Source: Streptomyces sp. CB02414 (GTDB taxonomy: Bacteria; Actinomycetota; Actinomycetes; Streptomycetales; Streptomycetaceae). From it: a stretch of 64,000 nt of DNA. The position numbers and the translations under genes were made by a program. Shown piece by piece: positions 1-9,854 of the stretch. The DNA lies in contig NZ_LIPF01000003.1 in the NCBI RefSeq assembly GCF_001905385.1, forward strand, positions 617,082-681,081, given 5' to 3'. Numbering within the stretch: the first letter of the stretch is position 1; each line of letters begins with the position of its first letter. Below the pieces are notes generated by a model, which saw only the letters and a program-made list of their open reading frames with translations, was not told where the DNA came from and made no database searches.

Positions 1-324
1 CTGTCCGCCTACTACGACGCGCCCAGCGATCCCACCACGGGTGATCTCTTCCAGGGAGATGAACGTGCCGAGAATCGGGCCAGTCTGTGGTGGTGCATCA
101 AGAACCTTCCGGCGCCGGACACTTCATTGCTCGTCAGCAGTAGCCGGTCCGGTGAGACGAACTACAAGGACACGGTGAAGTTCATCGATCTGGTGAAGGA
201 ACGGAAGCCGACGCGGATCTCGTCGATCATCCTGGAAAGCGGCGGGCACAACTTCAATACCTGGCGGCGCGAGATTCCCGCGACGCTGGAGTGGCTGAGC
301 GGGCGGATCGGCGGACGGCCCTGA
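1..324 (+). CDS. Secreted esterase family (Ag85/esterase D fold), C-terminal part
   Basis: Only the last 107 residues are present; the gene begins before the window. The open frame runs without a stop from base 1 to the TGA at 322-324. The segment SGGHNFNTWRREIP holds the Gly-Gly-His typical of the catalytic-His end of alpha/beta hydrolases of the esterase D/antigen 85 type, and the preceding region SSSRSGETNYKD is a plausible site for the acid residue. The nucleophile Ser motif must lie upstream and cannot be checked. The assignment as a carboxylic-ester hydrolase is therefore by fold and motif, and the substrate is unknown. About 130 bp without a gene follow before the next start. Confidence 0.6.
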   Translation: MSAYYDAPSDPTTGDLFQGDERAENRASLWWCIKNLPAPDTSLLVSSSRSGETNYKDTVKFIDLVKERKPTRISSIILESGGHNFNTWRREIPATLEWLSGRIGGRP

Positions 325-453
325 AATGATCTTGCAGTAATTCAGGCGTCGGCGGCCTTGTGGAATGCCGGTGGCGTGTGAACACCTTCGAGATGGCTGT
401 GTTTTTGCGGGGCGGGGCGCCAAGATTCGCCTACGCGCGGTAAGTTTCTGGCC

Positions 454-1677
454 ATGCCACGTGGACGTCACCGCCATTCCCCGCCCCTGCACAGGCTGCT
501 GCCGCCGTCGGCGATCGCAGGCGTCTCCGTCGTCTGTGCCCTCGGCCCCTGGGTGTTCAGCGAAGCGACGGTCCTGCGCGCACTGGCCGCGGCCGCCGCG
601 GTGACGGCCGTCGTCGGCGCGGTCGTCATGCGGCACTGGGACGCCCAGGCGGGCAAGCGGGTCGCCGACCTCACGCGCGCGCGGGCGAGCGACGAGTGGC
701 GCTACGAGGAACGGGTCGCCGAACTGGAGTCCGACCTCGAGGAGTCGCGCGAACTGCGCCAGAAGCTGGAGCACCGGCTGCGGGCCAAGCGCACCGAACT
801 GGCGGGGCTGCGCAACGAGCACGCCTCCCTGCTGCGGCGTTACGCCACCGCCGAGACCGAGCGGGCCAGCGCGCTGGAGGGCCGTCGGCTGCTGGAGATA
901 GAGGCCGTGCCGCAGGCGCCCGCGCTGCCGGCCGCCCGCCCGGCTCCGGACGAGGCTCCGGTGGCCGAGGAGACGGTGGCCGAGGAGGTGGCGGTCGCGG
1001 ACGCGGTGACGGACGAGGCCGCCGGGGAAGGGGAAGCCCCCGCGGTCTTCTCTCCCGAGGGCTCCCGGTTGTTCCTGCGGGCGAACGCGGCACTGGCCCG
1101 TTTCGCCGAGGACGCGCCCGCCGGCCACCGCGACTCCGGCGACGGCGACTCCGGCGACTCCCGTGACGGCGGAGACGACGACGGGAACGGTGGCGGGGAG
1201 CGCGCGTCGGCGGACGCCACCGCGCGGGAGGACGAGGCGCAGGGGCAGCCCGAGGCGGCCGACGGACACGAGCGCACCGCCGCCGCCTCCCCCACGGCCC
1301 AGCACGACGAGCGGCCCGCGCAGCCCACCGCGCCCACCGGACAGGCCACCGGTCACTACACGGTGCCGGCCGCGGTGGCGGTCGTACCGTCGGCCCCGGC
1401 GCGGCGCCCCCTGGTCGAGGGCGGCTTCGACTTCTTCGGCACCAAGGACGACCAGGACGGCACGTCGTCGTCGCCCAAGGCCCTGGAGACCGTCCAGAAC
1501 GAGGACCTCGCCGACGTGGTCGGCCAGGAGGCCCTCGCCCTGCACAAGGCGGAGAAGGAGGCGGGCTTCAAGCAGGCCGGCGAGGAGTCCCGGGGCGTGG
1601 GCCAGGTGATCGACCTGACCGCCCACGACGAGACGGAGCAGATCGACGTGCAGGGGCTGCGCAGCGCCGTGTCCTGA
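454..1677 (+). CDS. Conserved membrane protein with long coiled coil
   Basis: 407 residues. Two hydrophobic segments lie at about residues 19-36 and 38-59 (a hairpin). A charged Glu/Arg-rich stretch at about 62-148 with heptad-like spacing is a likely cytoplasmic coiled coil. After it comes a long Ala/Pro/Glu/Asp-rich low-complexity part, then a better-ordered C-terminal block (about 310-407, around GGFDFFGTKDDQDG and the final acidic helix). I recognise no enzymatic motif. The layout is that of streptomycete membrane-anchored scaffold-like proteins, but no function can be claimed. It is convergent with the PH-domain pair downstream, with about 48 bp between them. The ATG start is poorly supported by a ribosome site, so the true start could lie slightly downstream. 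Confidence 0.7.
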   Translation: MPRGRHRHSPPLHRLLPPSAIAGVSVVCALGPWVFSEATVLRALAAAAAVTAVVGAVVMRHWDAQAGKRVADLTRARASDEWRYEERVAELESDLEESRELRQKLEHRLRAKRTELAGLRNEHASLLRRYATAETERASALEGRRLLEIEAVPQAPALPAARPAPDEAPVAEETVAEEVAVADAVTDEAAGEGEAPAVFSPEGSRLFLRANAALARFAEDAPAGHRDSGDGDSGDSRDGGDDDGNGGGERASADATAREDEAQGQPEAADGHERTAAASPTAQHDERPAQPTAPTGQATGHYTVPAAVAVVPSAPARRPLVEGGFDFFGTKDDQDGTSSSPKALETVQNEDLADVVGQEALALHKAEKEAGFKQAGEESRGVGQVIDLTAHDETEQIDVQGLRSAVS

Positions 1678-1725
1678 CCGGACGGGGCGGGGCGGGACGG
1701 GGCAGCAGGGCAGGGGTGTGGCCTC

Positions 1726-3354
1726 TCAGGCCATCCACCGGTCCGGCAGCGCGTCCCGGCGGCCGGTCCGGGAGTGTTCCGCCTGGGCCCGCAGGAGGTC
1801 CGCCGCCTCGTCGGCGTCGCGCAGACGCGCGGTCACGGTCTTGTTCGCCCCCGTGTCCACCCGTACGTCGGCCAGCCGCAGCGCCCGCTGCCACGGCCCC
1901 TGGGTGCGGCGGACGCTCTGCACCTTGGCGTGCGGCACCAGGGCCAGGCTGCGGCGCAGCAGCCCGTACCGGACGGCGAAGACCGTGTCGGTGACGGCGA
2001 GTCCGTAGCCCCGCCACCACAGTGGCCGGCAGCGCGCGGCCCGGCGCGGCGGGCGTGACAGCTCCGGGCCCGTCGGCACCGTCACCCCGGGCAGCACGCG
2101 CGCCACGACCGACTCCGCGATCTCGCGCGGGGCGACCGGCAGCAGCACGGAGTTCGACGACCCGGCCACGTCCAGCTCCACCCGCACCCAGCCCCGCCGC
2201 CGCCACAGCAGCGGCTCCACGATCCGCACGGTCTGCACCCGGCCCGGCGGCACCGTCTCGTGCGCGCGGTCCAGCAGCCCGTGGTCTAGGCGGAGCCCGT
2301 CCGGGGACTCGGCCACCGTCCAGTCGTACTCCCCGACGAACCGGCCCGCGCTGCTCGCGCCCGCGGCACCCAGCAGCGGCAGGACGGTCGCCAGCACCGT
2401 CCACAGGTTGTGGGTGGCGAGCCACAGGAGCGTGGGTACGACGACGGCGGCGATCAGCGTGCCCCAGGTGGCGCCGGTCAGCAGCAGCGAGACGGCCAGC
2501 ACGCGCGGTGGTACGCGCAGCAGTTGCCGGGAGGGTGCCTCGCCGACCTCGTGGGCGGTCTCGGGGGCGAGGCCGGCGGCGCGGGCGAGCAGCTCGGCCC
2601 GCAGGGCGCGGGCCTCGCCGGCGCCCAGGAAGGCCAGTTCGTCCTTCTTGCCGGTGCCTATGACGTCGAGCTTGAGTTTGGCGACCCCCGCGACGCGGGC
2701 GAGGAGGGGCTGGGTGACGTCGATGGCCTGGACGCGTTCGAGCCGGATGTGGGCGGTGCGCCGGAACAGCAGCCCGGTGCGGATGCGCAGCTCCGTGTCG
2801 GTCACCGCGTAGTGGGTGAACCACCAGGTCAGGAAGCCGTACAGGGCAGCGGCCGGGATCAGTACGGCGAGGCCGATCAGCAGGTGGGTCGTGGTCAGCC
2901 GGGTCAGCTGGCGCTGCGCCTGGTCGGGGTCGTGCACGGCCCACCCGACCAGCACGGCCACCGGCGCCCACGCCCGCCGCAGCGGCGTGACGGGGTGCAG
3001 CCGGCGCTCGGTCGTTCCGTCTCCGGGCGAAGGGGAGTCCGTGCCGGACACCTCCGGGGTGGGGGCAGTGCCGGACGACTCCGGTGCAGGCGCCGCCGGG
3101 CCCGGGCCGGCCGTTTGCGTCGTGGGTGCGGCGGGACGCGGGGCGGAGTTTGCCGTCCCGAAGGGGGCGGGGCGCCGACGGGGTCCCTCCGGGCCCTGTG
3201 TGGCGGAGCGCGGGCTGGAGGTGTCCGTCTCGGGTGGCACCGTCGGGCCCGCGCCGGCCGTTTCCGGTGCGGGGGGCGCGGGGCGCCTGCGGGAGTCCTC
3301 CGCACCTGGCGTCACCGGGTCCTGGCCCGTCTCCTCCTCCCCGGGCGTCGTCAC
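1726..3354 (-). CDS. Membrane protein with bacterial PH domains (YdbT/DUF304-like)
   Basis: 542 residues. A Pro/Ala/Thr-rich disordered N-terminus of about 130 residues is followed by paired hydrophobic segments and repeats of the bacterial PH (bPH_2, DUF304) pattern. The hallmark is [32 protein letters not shown], seen again near [26 protein letters not shown] and [30 protein letters not shown], so three PH units are likely, as in YdbT. The GTG start at 3354 overlaps the stop of the upstream PH gene by 4 bp (GTGA), which decides the start and implies translational coupling. In other bacteria YdbS/YdbT pairs influence envelope or antimicrobial-peptide tolerance; the role here is unknown. Confidence 0.8.
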   Translation of the reverse strand: MTTPGEEETGQDPVTPGAEDSRRRPAPPAPETAGAGPTVPPETDTSSPRSATQGPEGPRRRPAPFGTANSAPRPAAPTTQTAGPGPAAPAPESSGTAPTPEVSGTDSPSPGDGTTERRLHPVTPLRRAWAPVAVLVGWAVHDPDQAQRQLTRLTTTHLLIGLAVLIPAAALYGFLTWWFTHYAVTDTELRIRTGLLFRRTAHIRLERVQAIDVTQPLLARVAGVAKLKLDVIGTGKKDELAFLGAGEARALRAELLARAAGLAPETAHEVGEAPSRQLLRVPPRVLAVSLLLTGATWGTLIAAVVVPTLLWLATHNLWTVLATVLPLLGAAGASSAGRFVGEYDWTVAESPDGLRLDHGLLDRAHETVPPGRVQTVRIVEPLLWRRRGWVRVELDVAGSSNSVLLPVAPREIAESVVARVLPGVTVPTGPELSRPPRRAARCRPLWWRGYGLAVTDTVFAVRYGLLRRSLALVPHAKVQSVRRTQGPWQRALRLADVRVDTGANKTVTARLRDADEAADLLRAQAEHSRTGRRDALPDRWMA

Positions 3355-3872
3355 AGCCCCGCCGATCGGGCCTCGCCCAGCTCGGTGAGCCGGTCGCGGA
3401 GCCGTTCCGCCTCGGCCGGGTCGAGGCCCGGGATGGTCGCGTCGGTCGCGGCGGCGGCCGTGTGCAGCTGGACGCTGGCCAGGCCGAAATGGCGCTCGAC
3501 GGGACCGGACGTCACCTCGACCAGCTGCATGCGCCCGTACGGGACGACGGTCTCCTCTCGCCACAGCACACCCCGGCTGATCAGCAGGTCGTCGGCGCGC
3601 TCGGCGTACCGCCAGGAACGCCAGTTGCGCTCCAGCATCACCCAGCCCCACACCGCCAGAGCCGGCGGCAGCAGTGCGAGGAACGCCCAGGCCGGTTCCA
3701 GGAACAGGCCCGGCAGCAGGCCCGCGGCGAGGGTGAGCAGGCCCAGCCACACCACCAGCAGCAGGCGTCGCATGCGCAGCAGTCCCGGCGGCAGGCCGGT
3801 CCACACCGGTTCCTCCCGCGCGGCCTTCGCCGTCCCCGCCGCGCCCGTGTCGTCAGGGCTCCCCGTCTCCAT
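3351..3872 (-). CDS. Small PH-domain membrane protein (YdbS-like)
   Basis: 173 residues. Two adjacent hydrophobic segments (around residues 24-45 and 52-72) are followed by one bPH_2 domain with the family pattern [27 protein letters not shown]. The start ATG at 3872 is the first in a plausible position and leaves only 31 bp to the divergent nuoD start at 3904, so the two genes share a short promoter region. Its 3' end overlaps the larger three-PH-unit protein by 4 bp, giving a YdbS-YdbT type pair. Such pairs are membrane proteins of unclear molecular role. Confidence 0.8.
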   Translation of the reverse strand: METGSPDDTGAAGTAKAAREEPVWTGLPPGLLRMRRLLLVVWLGLLTLAAGLLPGLFLEPAWAFLALLPPALAVWGWVMLERNWRSWRYAERADDLLISRGVLWREETVVPYGRMQLVEVTSGPVERHFGLASVQLHTAAAATDATIPGLDPAEAERLRDRLTELGEARSAGL

Positions 3873-3903
3873 GGGGCCAGCGTACGTAGGGGAGACTGTG
3901 TGC

Positions 3904-5055
3904 ATGACTCCCACGACGGAGACCATGGTCGGCATCGGCGGCGCCGCGGAGAGCACCGACATGGTGCTCAACATCGGGCCCCAGCACCCGTCCACGCACG
4001 GAGTGCTGCGGCTGCGGCTCGTCCTGGACGGCGAACGCATCGTCCGCGCGGAGCCCGTGATCGGCTACATGCACCGCGGCGCGGAGAAGCTGTTCGAGGC
4101 CCGTGACTACCGTCAGATCATCGTGCTCGCCAACCGCCACGACTGGCTGTCGGCGTTCTCGAACGAGCTCGGCGTGGTCCTCGCCGTGGAGCGCATGCTC
4201 GGCATGGAGGTCCCCACCCGCGCGGTGTGGCTGCGCACGCTGCTCGCCGAGCTGAACCGGGTGCTCAACCACCTGATGTTCCTCGGCTCGTACCCGCTGG
4301 AGCTGGGCGGCATCACCCCCGTCTTCTACGCCTTCCGGGAGCGCGAGGTCCTCCAGAACGTCATGGAGGAGGTCTCCGGCGGGCGTATGCACTACATGTT
4401 CAACCGCGTCGGCGGCCTCAAGGAGGACCTGCCCGCCGGGTGGACCGCACGCGCGCGCGGTGCCGTCGCTGCCGTGCGCTCGCGCATGGACGTCTTCGAC
4501 GACCTGGTGCTCGGCAACGAGATCTTCCGGGGGCGCACCCGCGGGGTGGGCGCGCTGAGCCCCGAGGCCGTGCACGCGTACGGCGTCAGCGGGCCCATCG
4601 CCCGTGCCTCCGGCGTCGACTTCGACCTGCGCCGCGACGAGCCCTACCTGGCGTACGGCGAGCTCCAGGACACCCTGAGGGTCGTCACCCGCGCGGAGGG
4701 CGACTGCCTGGCCCGCTTCGAGTGCCTCTTGGAGCAGACGCACAACGCCCTCGACCTCGCCGACGCCTGCCTGGACCGCCTGGCCGAGCTGCCGCCCGGG
4801 CCGGTCAACCAGCGGCTCCCGAAGGTGCTCAAGGCGCCCGAGGGCCACACGTACGCCTGGACCGAGAACCCGCTCGGCATCAACGGCTACTACCTCGTCA
4901 GCAAGGGCGAGAAGACCCCGTACCGGCTGAAGCTGCGCTCGGCCTCGTACAACAACATCCAGGCGCTCGCCGAGCTGCTGCCCGGGACGCTGGTCGCCGA
5001 CATGGTGGCGATCCTCGGGTCACTGTTCTTCGTGGTCGGGGACATCGACAAGTAG
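3904..5055 (+). CDS. nuoD: NADH-quinone oxidoreductase subunit D, stand-alone second copy (NuoD2)
   Basis: 383 residues covering the complex I 49-kDa subunit family from the GPQHPSTHG motif (residues 25-33) to the C-terminal [12 protein letters not shown]. His32 matches the quinone-site His59 of bovine NDUFS2. The residue matching the quinone-binding Tyr108 is Trp81 (context [12 protein letters not shown]). Arg58 (YMHRGAEK) matches Arg85 of NDUFS2, which MidA/NDUFAF7 enzymes dimethylate. No other nuo gene is nearby, so this is an isolated paralogue rather than part of the main nuo operon. The last 36 bp overlap the convergent MidA-type methyltransferase. Whether it is built into complex I is not known from sequence. 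Confidence 0.88.
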   Translation: MTPTTETMVGIGGAAESTDMVLNIGPQHPSTHGVLRLRLVLDGERIVRAEPVIGYMHRGAEKLFEARDYRQIIVLANRHDWLSAFSNELGVVLAVERMLGMEVPTRAVWLRTLLAELNRVLNHLMFLGSYPLELGGITPVFYAFREREVLQNVMEEVSGGRMHYMFNRVGGLKEDLPAGWTARARGAVAAVRSRMDVFDDLVLGNEIFRGRTRGVGALSPEAVHAYGVSGPIARASGVDFDLRRDEPYLAYGELQDTLRVVTRAEGDCLARFECLLEQTHNALDLADACLDRLAELPPGPVNQRLPKVLKAPEGHTYAWTENPLGINGYYLVSKGEKTPYRLKLRSASYNNIQALAELLPGTLVADMVAILGSLFFVVGDIDK

Positions 5056-6141
5056 AGCCCCGGCGTCGACGGGCCCGACCGGCTGGAGCAGCCACCGGAA
5101 GTCGCCGAGCCCGCCCGTCGCGGTCAGCTCGGCGGCCTCGGAGGCGCCCGCCAGCGCGCGCACGTACGCCGCCGGGTCGGTGGCGGCCAGCGCGAGCGGA
5201 GGGCGTACGCCTGTGATGCCGAGGGCGCGCAGGACCTCCCGCTGGGGGCGCAGCAGCGCCTCGGGGAGCGTGCGCTCCGGAGTGCGCTTCCCGGCGGCCT
5301 CGCACGCGTCAGGGCGTTTCACGGCGGCCGCGCACGCGTCCAGTGCCACGTGCGCGGTGATGTCGCGGGAACCGTCCGGCACGGGCGGCTCCTGACGCCC
5401 CTCCCGGAAGCCCGTCAGCGTCCCGAAGGGCGGGCGGGTGGCCGTGGTGTGCGCGTAGTCGGCGGCCACGGCGAGCCCGGCGTCCAGGGCCGCGACGGCG
5501 GTGGCCCAGGCGGCGTCCCGGGGGAGCCCGATCTCCGCCCGCAGCCCCTCCTCGCCGGTCAGCGGCCACCACCGGGCCAGCCACCGGGCCTCCGCCCCGG
5601 CCACCGGCTCCCCGAGCCGCTCGGTCCCGTCGTCCCTCACGAGCACCCGCCGGGCCACTCCGGCGGAGTCCACCTCCGCGACGTCCACCGGCACGTTGTC
5701 CAGCCACTCGTTGGCGAACAGCAGCCCCGTCGCCCCGCGCGGCGGCTCGGCGAGCCACTCGATCCGGTGGTCCAGCCCGTCCGGGCGGTCGGCGATCTCG
5801 ACGGCGTACGCGCGCGTGCGGGCGGCCACGCCGGCGGGCAGCGCGGCCAGCACCCCGGTGACCAGCTCGCCGCGGCCGGCCGCCATGTCCACGAAGTCCA
5901 GCGACGCGGGCCGTCCCAGTGCCTCGTCGACCCGGCACAGCAGCCGCGCCACCGCTCCGGCGAACAGCGGCGACGCGTGGACGGACGTCCGGAAGTGCCC
6001 GGCCGGTCCGCCGGGTGCGGCGCGGTAGAAACCGGCCGGTCCGTAGAGGGCGTCCCGTGCGGCCTCTCGCCAGCCCCGCCACTCCTGCCAGTCCTCGTGC
6101 GTCCCGGAGGCCCCTTCGGCCCCGCTCGTCCCAGCTGTCAC
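5020..6141 (-). CDS. SAM-dependent methyltransferase, MidA/NDUFAF7 (DUF185) family
   Basis: 373 residues, GTG start. SAM motif I is [17 protein letters not shown] (about residues 82-98), and [17 protein letters not shown] is the characteristic MidA-family block (usually ANE-x-LD-x-x-PV). Characterised family members (Dictyostelium MidA, human NDUFAF7) methylate an arginine of the complex I subunit NDUFS2, the homologue of NuoD. The gene converges on nuoD and overlaps it by 36 bp, which fits that partnership. The C-terminal third around residues 260-300 contains an Ala/Lys/Glu-rich insertion. Methylation of the neighbouring NuoD2 is an inference from family and context. Confidence 0.82.
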   Translation of the reverse strand: MTAGTSGAEGASGTHEDWQEWRGWREAARDALYGPAGFYRAAPGGPAGHFRTSVHASPLFAGAVARLLCRVDEALGRPASLDFVDMAAGRGELVTGVLAALPAGVAARTRAYAVEIADRPDGLDHRIEWLAEPPRGATGLLFANEWLDNVPVDVAEVDSAGVARRVLVRDDGTERLGEPVAGAEARWLARWWPLTGEEGLRAEIGLPRDAAWATAVAALDAGLAVAADYAHTTATRPPFGTLTGFREGRQEPPVPDGSRDITAHVALDACAAAVKRPDACEAAGKRTPERTLPEALLRPQREVLRALGITGVRPPLALAATDPAAYVRALAGASEAAELTATGGLGDFRWLLQPVGPVDAGALLVDVPDHEEQ

Positions 6142-6259
6142 AGACCCAGGCTAGGGGTACAGAGGAACGGAGCCTCCACCTTGCGGAGTATGCGTGGAGG
6201 CTGCGGATCGGCCCTCCGGTTGACCCCTGCACCTATCCCCCTTCCCTACGCTGGGTTAC

Positions 6260-7465
6260 GTGCAGCGCCTCTACGACTTCATCCGCAGACACCCGACCGG
6301 GGTCGACTGTTTCTGGGCTCTCGTCCTGCTCGGTATCTCCCTGGTGTCCCTGTCGGCCCCGCAGCCGCGGGGCGAGGGCACGGACACCACGGCGCTGCTC
6401 GTCGTCTTCTCCGTCCTGCTGTGCCTCGTGATCGCGCTGCGGCAGCGGATGCCGGAGAGGATGCTGATACTCGCCATCGTTCTCGGCGTGGGGCAACTGG
6501 CGCTGGACGTCTCAACGCTCCCGGCCGACTTCGCCTTCCTGGTGATCGTCTACACCGTCGCCGCGACCGGAGCCCGCTGGGCCTCCCGGACCGCGCTCGC
6601 CGTGGGCCTGTGCGCGGCCCCCGTCGCCCAGCTGCGCTGGGCCGACGGAACGCTGAGCATAGGGGCGAACATCGCCATAACGGTCTTCCAGGCGGTGCCT
6701 TTCGCCCTCGCCTGGGTGCTCGGCGACTCCATCCGCACCCGCCGTGCCTACTTCGCGCAGCTGGAGGAGCGGGCCGCCCGGCTGGAGAAGGAGCGCGAGG
6801 CGCAGTCCAAGGTCGCGGTCGCCGCCGAACGCGCCCGGATCGCGCGCGAGCTGCACGACGTCGTCGCGCACAACGTCTCCGTGATGGTGGTCCAGGCCGA
6901 CGGCGCCGCCTACGTCATGGACGCCGCCCCCGACCAGGCGAAGAAGGCCCTGGAGACCATCTCCTCCACCGGCCGCCAGGCCCTCGCCGAGATGCGCCGC
7001 CTGCTCGGTGTGCTGCGTACCGGCGAGCACCAGGAGGCCGGCGAGTACGTGCCGCAGCCCGACGTCCAGCAGATCGAGGACCTCGTGGAGCAGTGCCGCA
7101 GCTCCGGCCTGCCCGTCGACTTCAAGGTCGAGGGCACCCCGCGCGAGCTGCCCAGCGGTGTCGAGCTCACCGCGTACCGCATCGTGCAGGAGGCGCTCAC
7201 CAACACCCGCAAGCACGGTGGCCCCAACGCGGGCGCGAGCGTGCGGCTGGTCTACTTCGACGACGGCCTCGGTCTGCTCATCGAGGACGACGGCAAGGGC
7301 GCCCCGCACGAGTTGTACGAGGAGGGCGGCTTCGACGGCCAGGGCCACGGCATGATCGGCATGCGGGAACGGGTCGGCATGGTGGGCGGCACCCTGGACG
7401 CCGGCCCGCGGCCGGGCGGAGGATTCCGCATCAGCGCGCTGCTGCCGCTGAAACCGGCACACTGA
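6260..7465 (+). CDS. Sensor histidine kinase, DesK/NarX-like (HisKA_3)
   Basis: 401 residues, GTG start. About five hydrophobic segments fill residues 15-160, a coiled linker follows (165-190), and the HisKA_3 box RIARELHDVVAHN has the phospho-acceptor His199. The HATPase domain shows AYRIVQEALTNTRKHG (N box) and GHGMIGMRERVGMVGG (G box). There is no large extracytoplasmic domain, so it is an intramembrane-sensing type. It lies 71 bp upstream of the NarL-type response regulator and is almost certainly its partner. The signal is unknown. Confidence 0.9.
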   Translation: MQRLYDFIRRHPTGVDCFWALVLLGISLVSLSAPQPRGEGTDTTALLVVFSVLLCLVIALRQRMPERMLILAIVLGVGQLALDVSTLPADFAFLVIVYTVAATGARWASRTALAVGLCAAPVAQLRWADGTLSIGANIAITVFQAVPFALAWVLGDSIRTRRAYFAQLEERAARLEKEREAQSKVAVAAERARIARELHDVVAHNVSVMVVQADGAAYVMDAAPDQAKKALETISSTGRQALAEMRRLLGVLRTGEHQEAGEYVPQPDVQQIEDLVEQCRSSGLPVDFKVEGTPRELPSGVELTAYRIVQEALTNTRKHGGPNAGASVRLVYFDDGLGLLIEDDGKGAPHELYEEGGFDGQGHGMIGMRERVGMVGGTLDAGPRPGGGFRISALLPLKPAH

Positions 7466-7536
7466 ACCACCACGCCCGCACGCGCGTACCGCGTTGACAC
7501 CTGTAAGACCGCAAGCACCGCATGGAAGAGGCCCCG

Positions 7537-8211
7537 ATGACGATCCGCGTAATGCTCGTCGACGACCAGGTGCTGCTGCGCACCGGGTTCCGGATGGTGC
7601 TCGCCGCGCAGCCGGACATGGAGGTCGTCGCGGAGGCGGGCGACGGCGTCGAGGCCCTCCAGGTGCTGCGCTCGACCGCCGTGGACGTCGTCCTGATGGA
7701 CGTCCGCATGCCCAAGCTCGACGGCGTCGAGACCACCAGCCGGATCTGCGTGGATCCGGCGGCGCCGAAGGTGCTGATCCTGACCACCTTCGACCTCGAC
7801 GAGTACGCCTTCTCGGCGCTGAAGGCGGGCGCCTCCGGCTTCATGCTCAAGGACGTGCCGCCGGGCGAACTGCTCGCCGCGATCCGTTCCGTGCACAGCG
7901 GGGACGCGGTGGTCGCGCCCTCGACCACCCGTCGGCTCCTGGACCGCTTCGCGCCGATGCTGCCGGCCACCGGTCAGGAGCCCCGGCACAAGGAGCTCCA
8001 GCGGCTCACCGAGCGGGAGCGCGAGGTGATGGTGCTGGTCGCGCAGGGCCTGTCCAACGGGGAGATCGCGGCGCGGCTGGTGCTGTCCGAGGCGACGGTG
8101 AAGACCCACGTGGGCCGCATCCTGACCAAACTGGACCTGCGCGACCGGGTGCAGGTGGTGGTCCTCGCCTACGAGACGGGGCTGGTGCGGGCGGGCGGCG
8201 GGCAGGGCTGA
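7537..8211 (+). CDS. NarL/FixJ-family response regulator
   Basis: 224 residues. The receiver domain has acidic pocket DD9-10, phospho-acceptor Asp55 (LMDVRMP), a conserved Thr (LTTFD) and Lys (FMLKD). A LuxR-type HTH at the C-terminus shows LTEREREVMVLVAQGLSNGEIA and TVKTHVGRILTKL. The start at 7537 is preferred over an ATG 15 bp upstream because GAAGAGG sits about 6 bp before 7537 and no ribosome site precedes the earlier ATG. It is paired with the preceding kinase and ends convergently with the ArsR-type regulator. Confidence 0.92.
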   Translation: MTIRVMLVDDQVLLRTGFRMVLAAQPDMEVVAEAGDGVEALQVLRSTAVDVVLMDVRMPKLDGVETTSRICVDPAAPKVLILTTFDLDEYAFSALKAGASGFMLKDVPPGELLAAIRSVHSGDAVVAPSTTRRLLDRFAPMLPATGQEPRHKELQRLTEREREVMVLVAQGLSNGEIAARLVLSEATVKTHVGRILTKLDLRDRVQVVVLAYETGLVRAGGGQG

Positions 8212-8260
8212 GGGGCGTGCGGGGCCGGCCGGGCCCCGATCGGACCGCCACACCCCGTGA

Positions 8261-9367
8261 TCAGCGGAGTATGCCCTCCAGGAAGTCGCTGCCCAGCCGC
8301 GCCACCACCGTCACGTCCAGCTGGTGCAGCACGTACCGGCCGCGGCGGCGGGTGGTGATCAGCCCCGCCTTCTTCAGCACCCCGAGGTGCCGGGATATCT
8401 CCGGTGCCGTCACGCCGTGCGCCTGCGCCAGCTCGCTCGTGGTGTACGCGCTGCGGGCCAGGTGGCGGCAGATCCGCATCCGGACCGGGTGGGACAGCGC
8501 GGTCATCCGCAGGGTGAGCTGCTCGACCGACGGCGGCGAGGCCAGCTCCGGGGAGCCGACCGGGTAGTGCAGCACCGGCTGCCAGTCGTGCCGGTGCAGG
8601 ACCATCAGATGCGGCCAGCCCAGGCTGGTCGGGACGAGCAGGAGGCCGCCGCTCCCGGTCGCCGAGCGGCCGTCGCCCAGTTTGTCGACCGTGATCCGCG
8701 CGGCGTCCTCGTCCAGGGAGACGGCCGGGGACACGGCGGCCAGCGCCTCGGCCAGGCCCTTGCGGCGCAGCAGCTCCGTCTTGTGCCGGGCGTCGGCCGC
8801 GAGCTGGTGGCGCAGCCGGGACCAGGCCTCCGCGAAGAACGCCTCGTCGCAGTCCTGCGCGAACTGCCGCAGCCAGCCGCGGATGCGCGGCGGGTCGGCC
8901 AGCAGCCGCTCGCTGAACCGCAGCTGCTGCGGGCCCCGCGCGGCGGCCAGGTCCAGCGCGCGGCGGCGTGCCTCGGGGTCGGCGAGTGCCGAGACGCCAC
9001 CGGTGCTGTACGGCAGAGCGCAGGTGAACTCCAGGGCCGCGTCCACGAACTGCTCGTCGGACAGCTTGTCGAGCAGGTCCAGGTCCTCGGCGAGGGTGGC
9101 GCCGGGGAGCGTGCCACGGCCCGGCACGCCGGCGAAGGGCATGAACAGGTCCGAGAACGTCGTCCGCCACAGGAAGTCGGCCTCGCACATCCGGTCGGCC
9201 AGATGCGAGTCGAGCCGCGCGGTCACGCCCGTCGCCCAGCCCTGCAGTCCCGGGTGGTGCCCCGGCTCGGACAGGGCGTGCAGTGCCATGCCCAGCTCGG
9301 CCAGGGGCGAGGGCACGACGGCGACCCTCTCCGGCCGCAGCCCCGCGATGTCGATGCGCACGCTCAT
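8261..9367 (-). CDS. ArsR-type HTH regulator with DUF5937 N-terminal domain
   Basis: 368 residues. Most of the protein is the large N-terminal region typical of DUF5937 proteins. The C-terminal 80 residues form an ArsR winged helix: LTLRMTALSHPVRMRICRHL, TTSELAQAHGVTAPEISRHLGVLKKAGLI, then the wing TTRRRGRYVLHQLD. There are no metal-binding Cys pairs in the HTH, so metal sensing is not indicated. The start at 9367 (MSVRIDI) has GAGG just upstream; an ATG 15 bp earlier is the alternative. It is divergent from the small gene at 9526 and may repress it through the 158-bp shared region, which is typical of ArsR context but not shown. Confidence 0.8.
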   Translation of the reverse strand: MSVRIDIAGLRPERVAVVPSPLAELGMALHALSEPGHHPGLQGWATGVTARLDSHLADRMCEADFLWRTTFSDLFMPFAGVPGRGTLPGATLAEDLDLLDKLSDEQFVDAALEFTCALPYSTGGVSALADPEARRRALDLAAARGPQQLRFSERLLADPPRIRGWLRQFAQDCDEAFFAEAWSRLRHQLAADARHKTELLRRKGLAEALAAVSPAVSLDEDAARITVDKLGDGRSATGSGGLLLVPTSLGWPHLMVLHRHDWQPVLHYPVGSPELASPPSVEQLTLRMTALSHPVRMRICRHLARSAYTTSELAQAHGVTAPEISRHLGVLKKAGLITTRRRGRYVLHQLDVTVVARLGSDFLEGILR

Positions 9368-9525
9368 GCCCTCATGGTGCACCCCGCCACTGACAACGCC
9401 GCCGCCGATTGACCGTCGCCGTCAATCGACTGCGCCCGCGGCTCGCCGCGGGCGCAGTCTGGAGCCACGGGGCAGCCGCGGAGCCCGACTTCCACTCCTA
9501 CGTCCCCTGGAGAAGGCGATCCGTC

Positions 9526-9741
9526 ATGAGCATCACGCAGCAGTACCTCCTCGACACCTACCGCGCCCGGCAGCTCGGCGAGCCCGCGCCGCCGGCACCC
9601 GGGACCCTGGACCGGCAGGTCGTGCGCGAGTGGCGCGACCACCGCCGGTTCCGGGCCGTGCTCGCCGGCCGCCCCGCGCACGGCCGCCTGCGGCGCACCC
9701 TGCGCCGGTGGTGGTCCCTGTGGCCGCGCGCCTTGGGCTGA
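9526..9741 (+). CDS. Small basic protein of unknown function
   Basis: 71 residues, rich in Arg, with no membrane segment or signal peptide. The start ATG at 9526 follows a good ribosome site (GGAGAAGG about 9 bp upstream). The composition and the Trp-rich tail RRTLRRWWSLWPRALG are seen in short streptomycete proteins of unknown role. Its position opposite the ArsR/DUF5937 gene suggests it is the regulated partner. No function can be assigned. Confidence 0.6.
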   Translation: MSITQQYLLDTYRARQLGEPAPPAPGTLDRQVVREWRDHRRFRAVLAGRPAHGRLRRTLRRWWSLWPRALG

Positions 9742-9854
9742 CCCCAAACCCGGGGACCCGGGCCCGGTGGCCCGGGCGCCCAGCGCGTGGCCGGTCAGGC
9801 CCGTGGACCGGCTGTGGGTGGTCGGGCCAGCAGGGTGGTCGAGGACGTTCGGTT

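Noticed and set aside
5350..7497. 715-codon plus-strand open frame opposite the methyltransferase and across the sensor kinase
   Set aside because: A GC-bias shadow frame. The overlapping minus-strand methyltransferase and the kinase have clear domains; this one is Arg/Pro/Gly low complexity.
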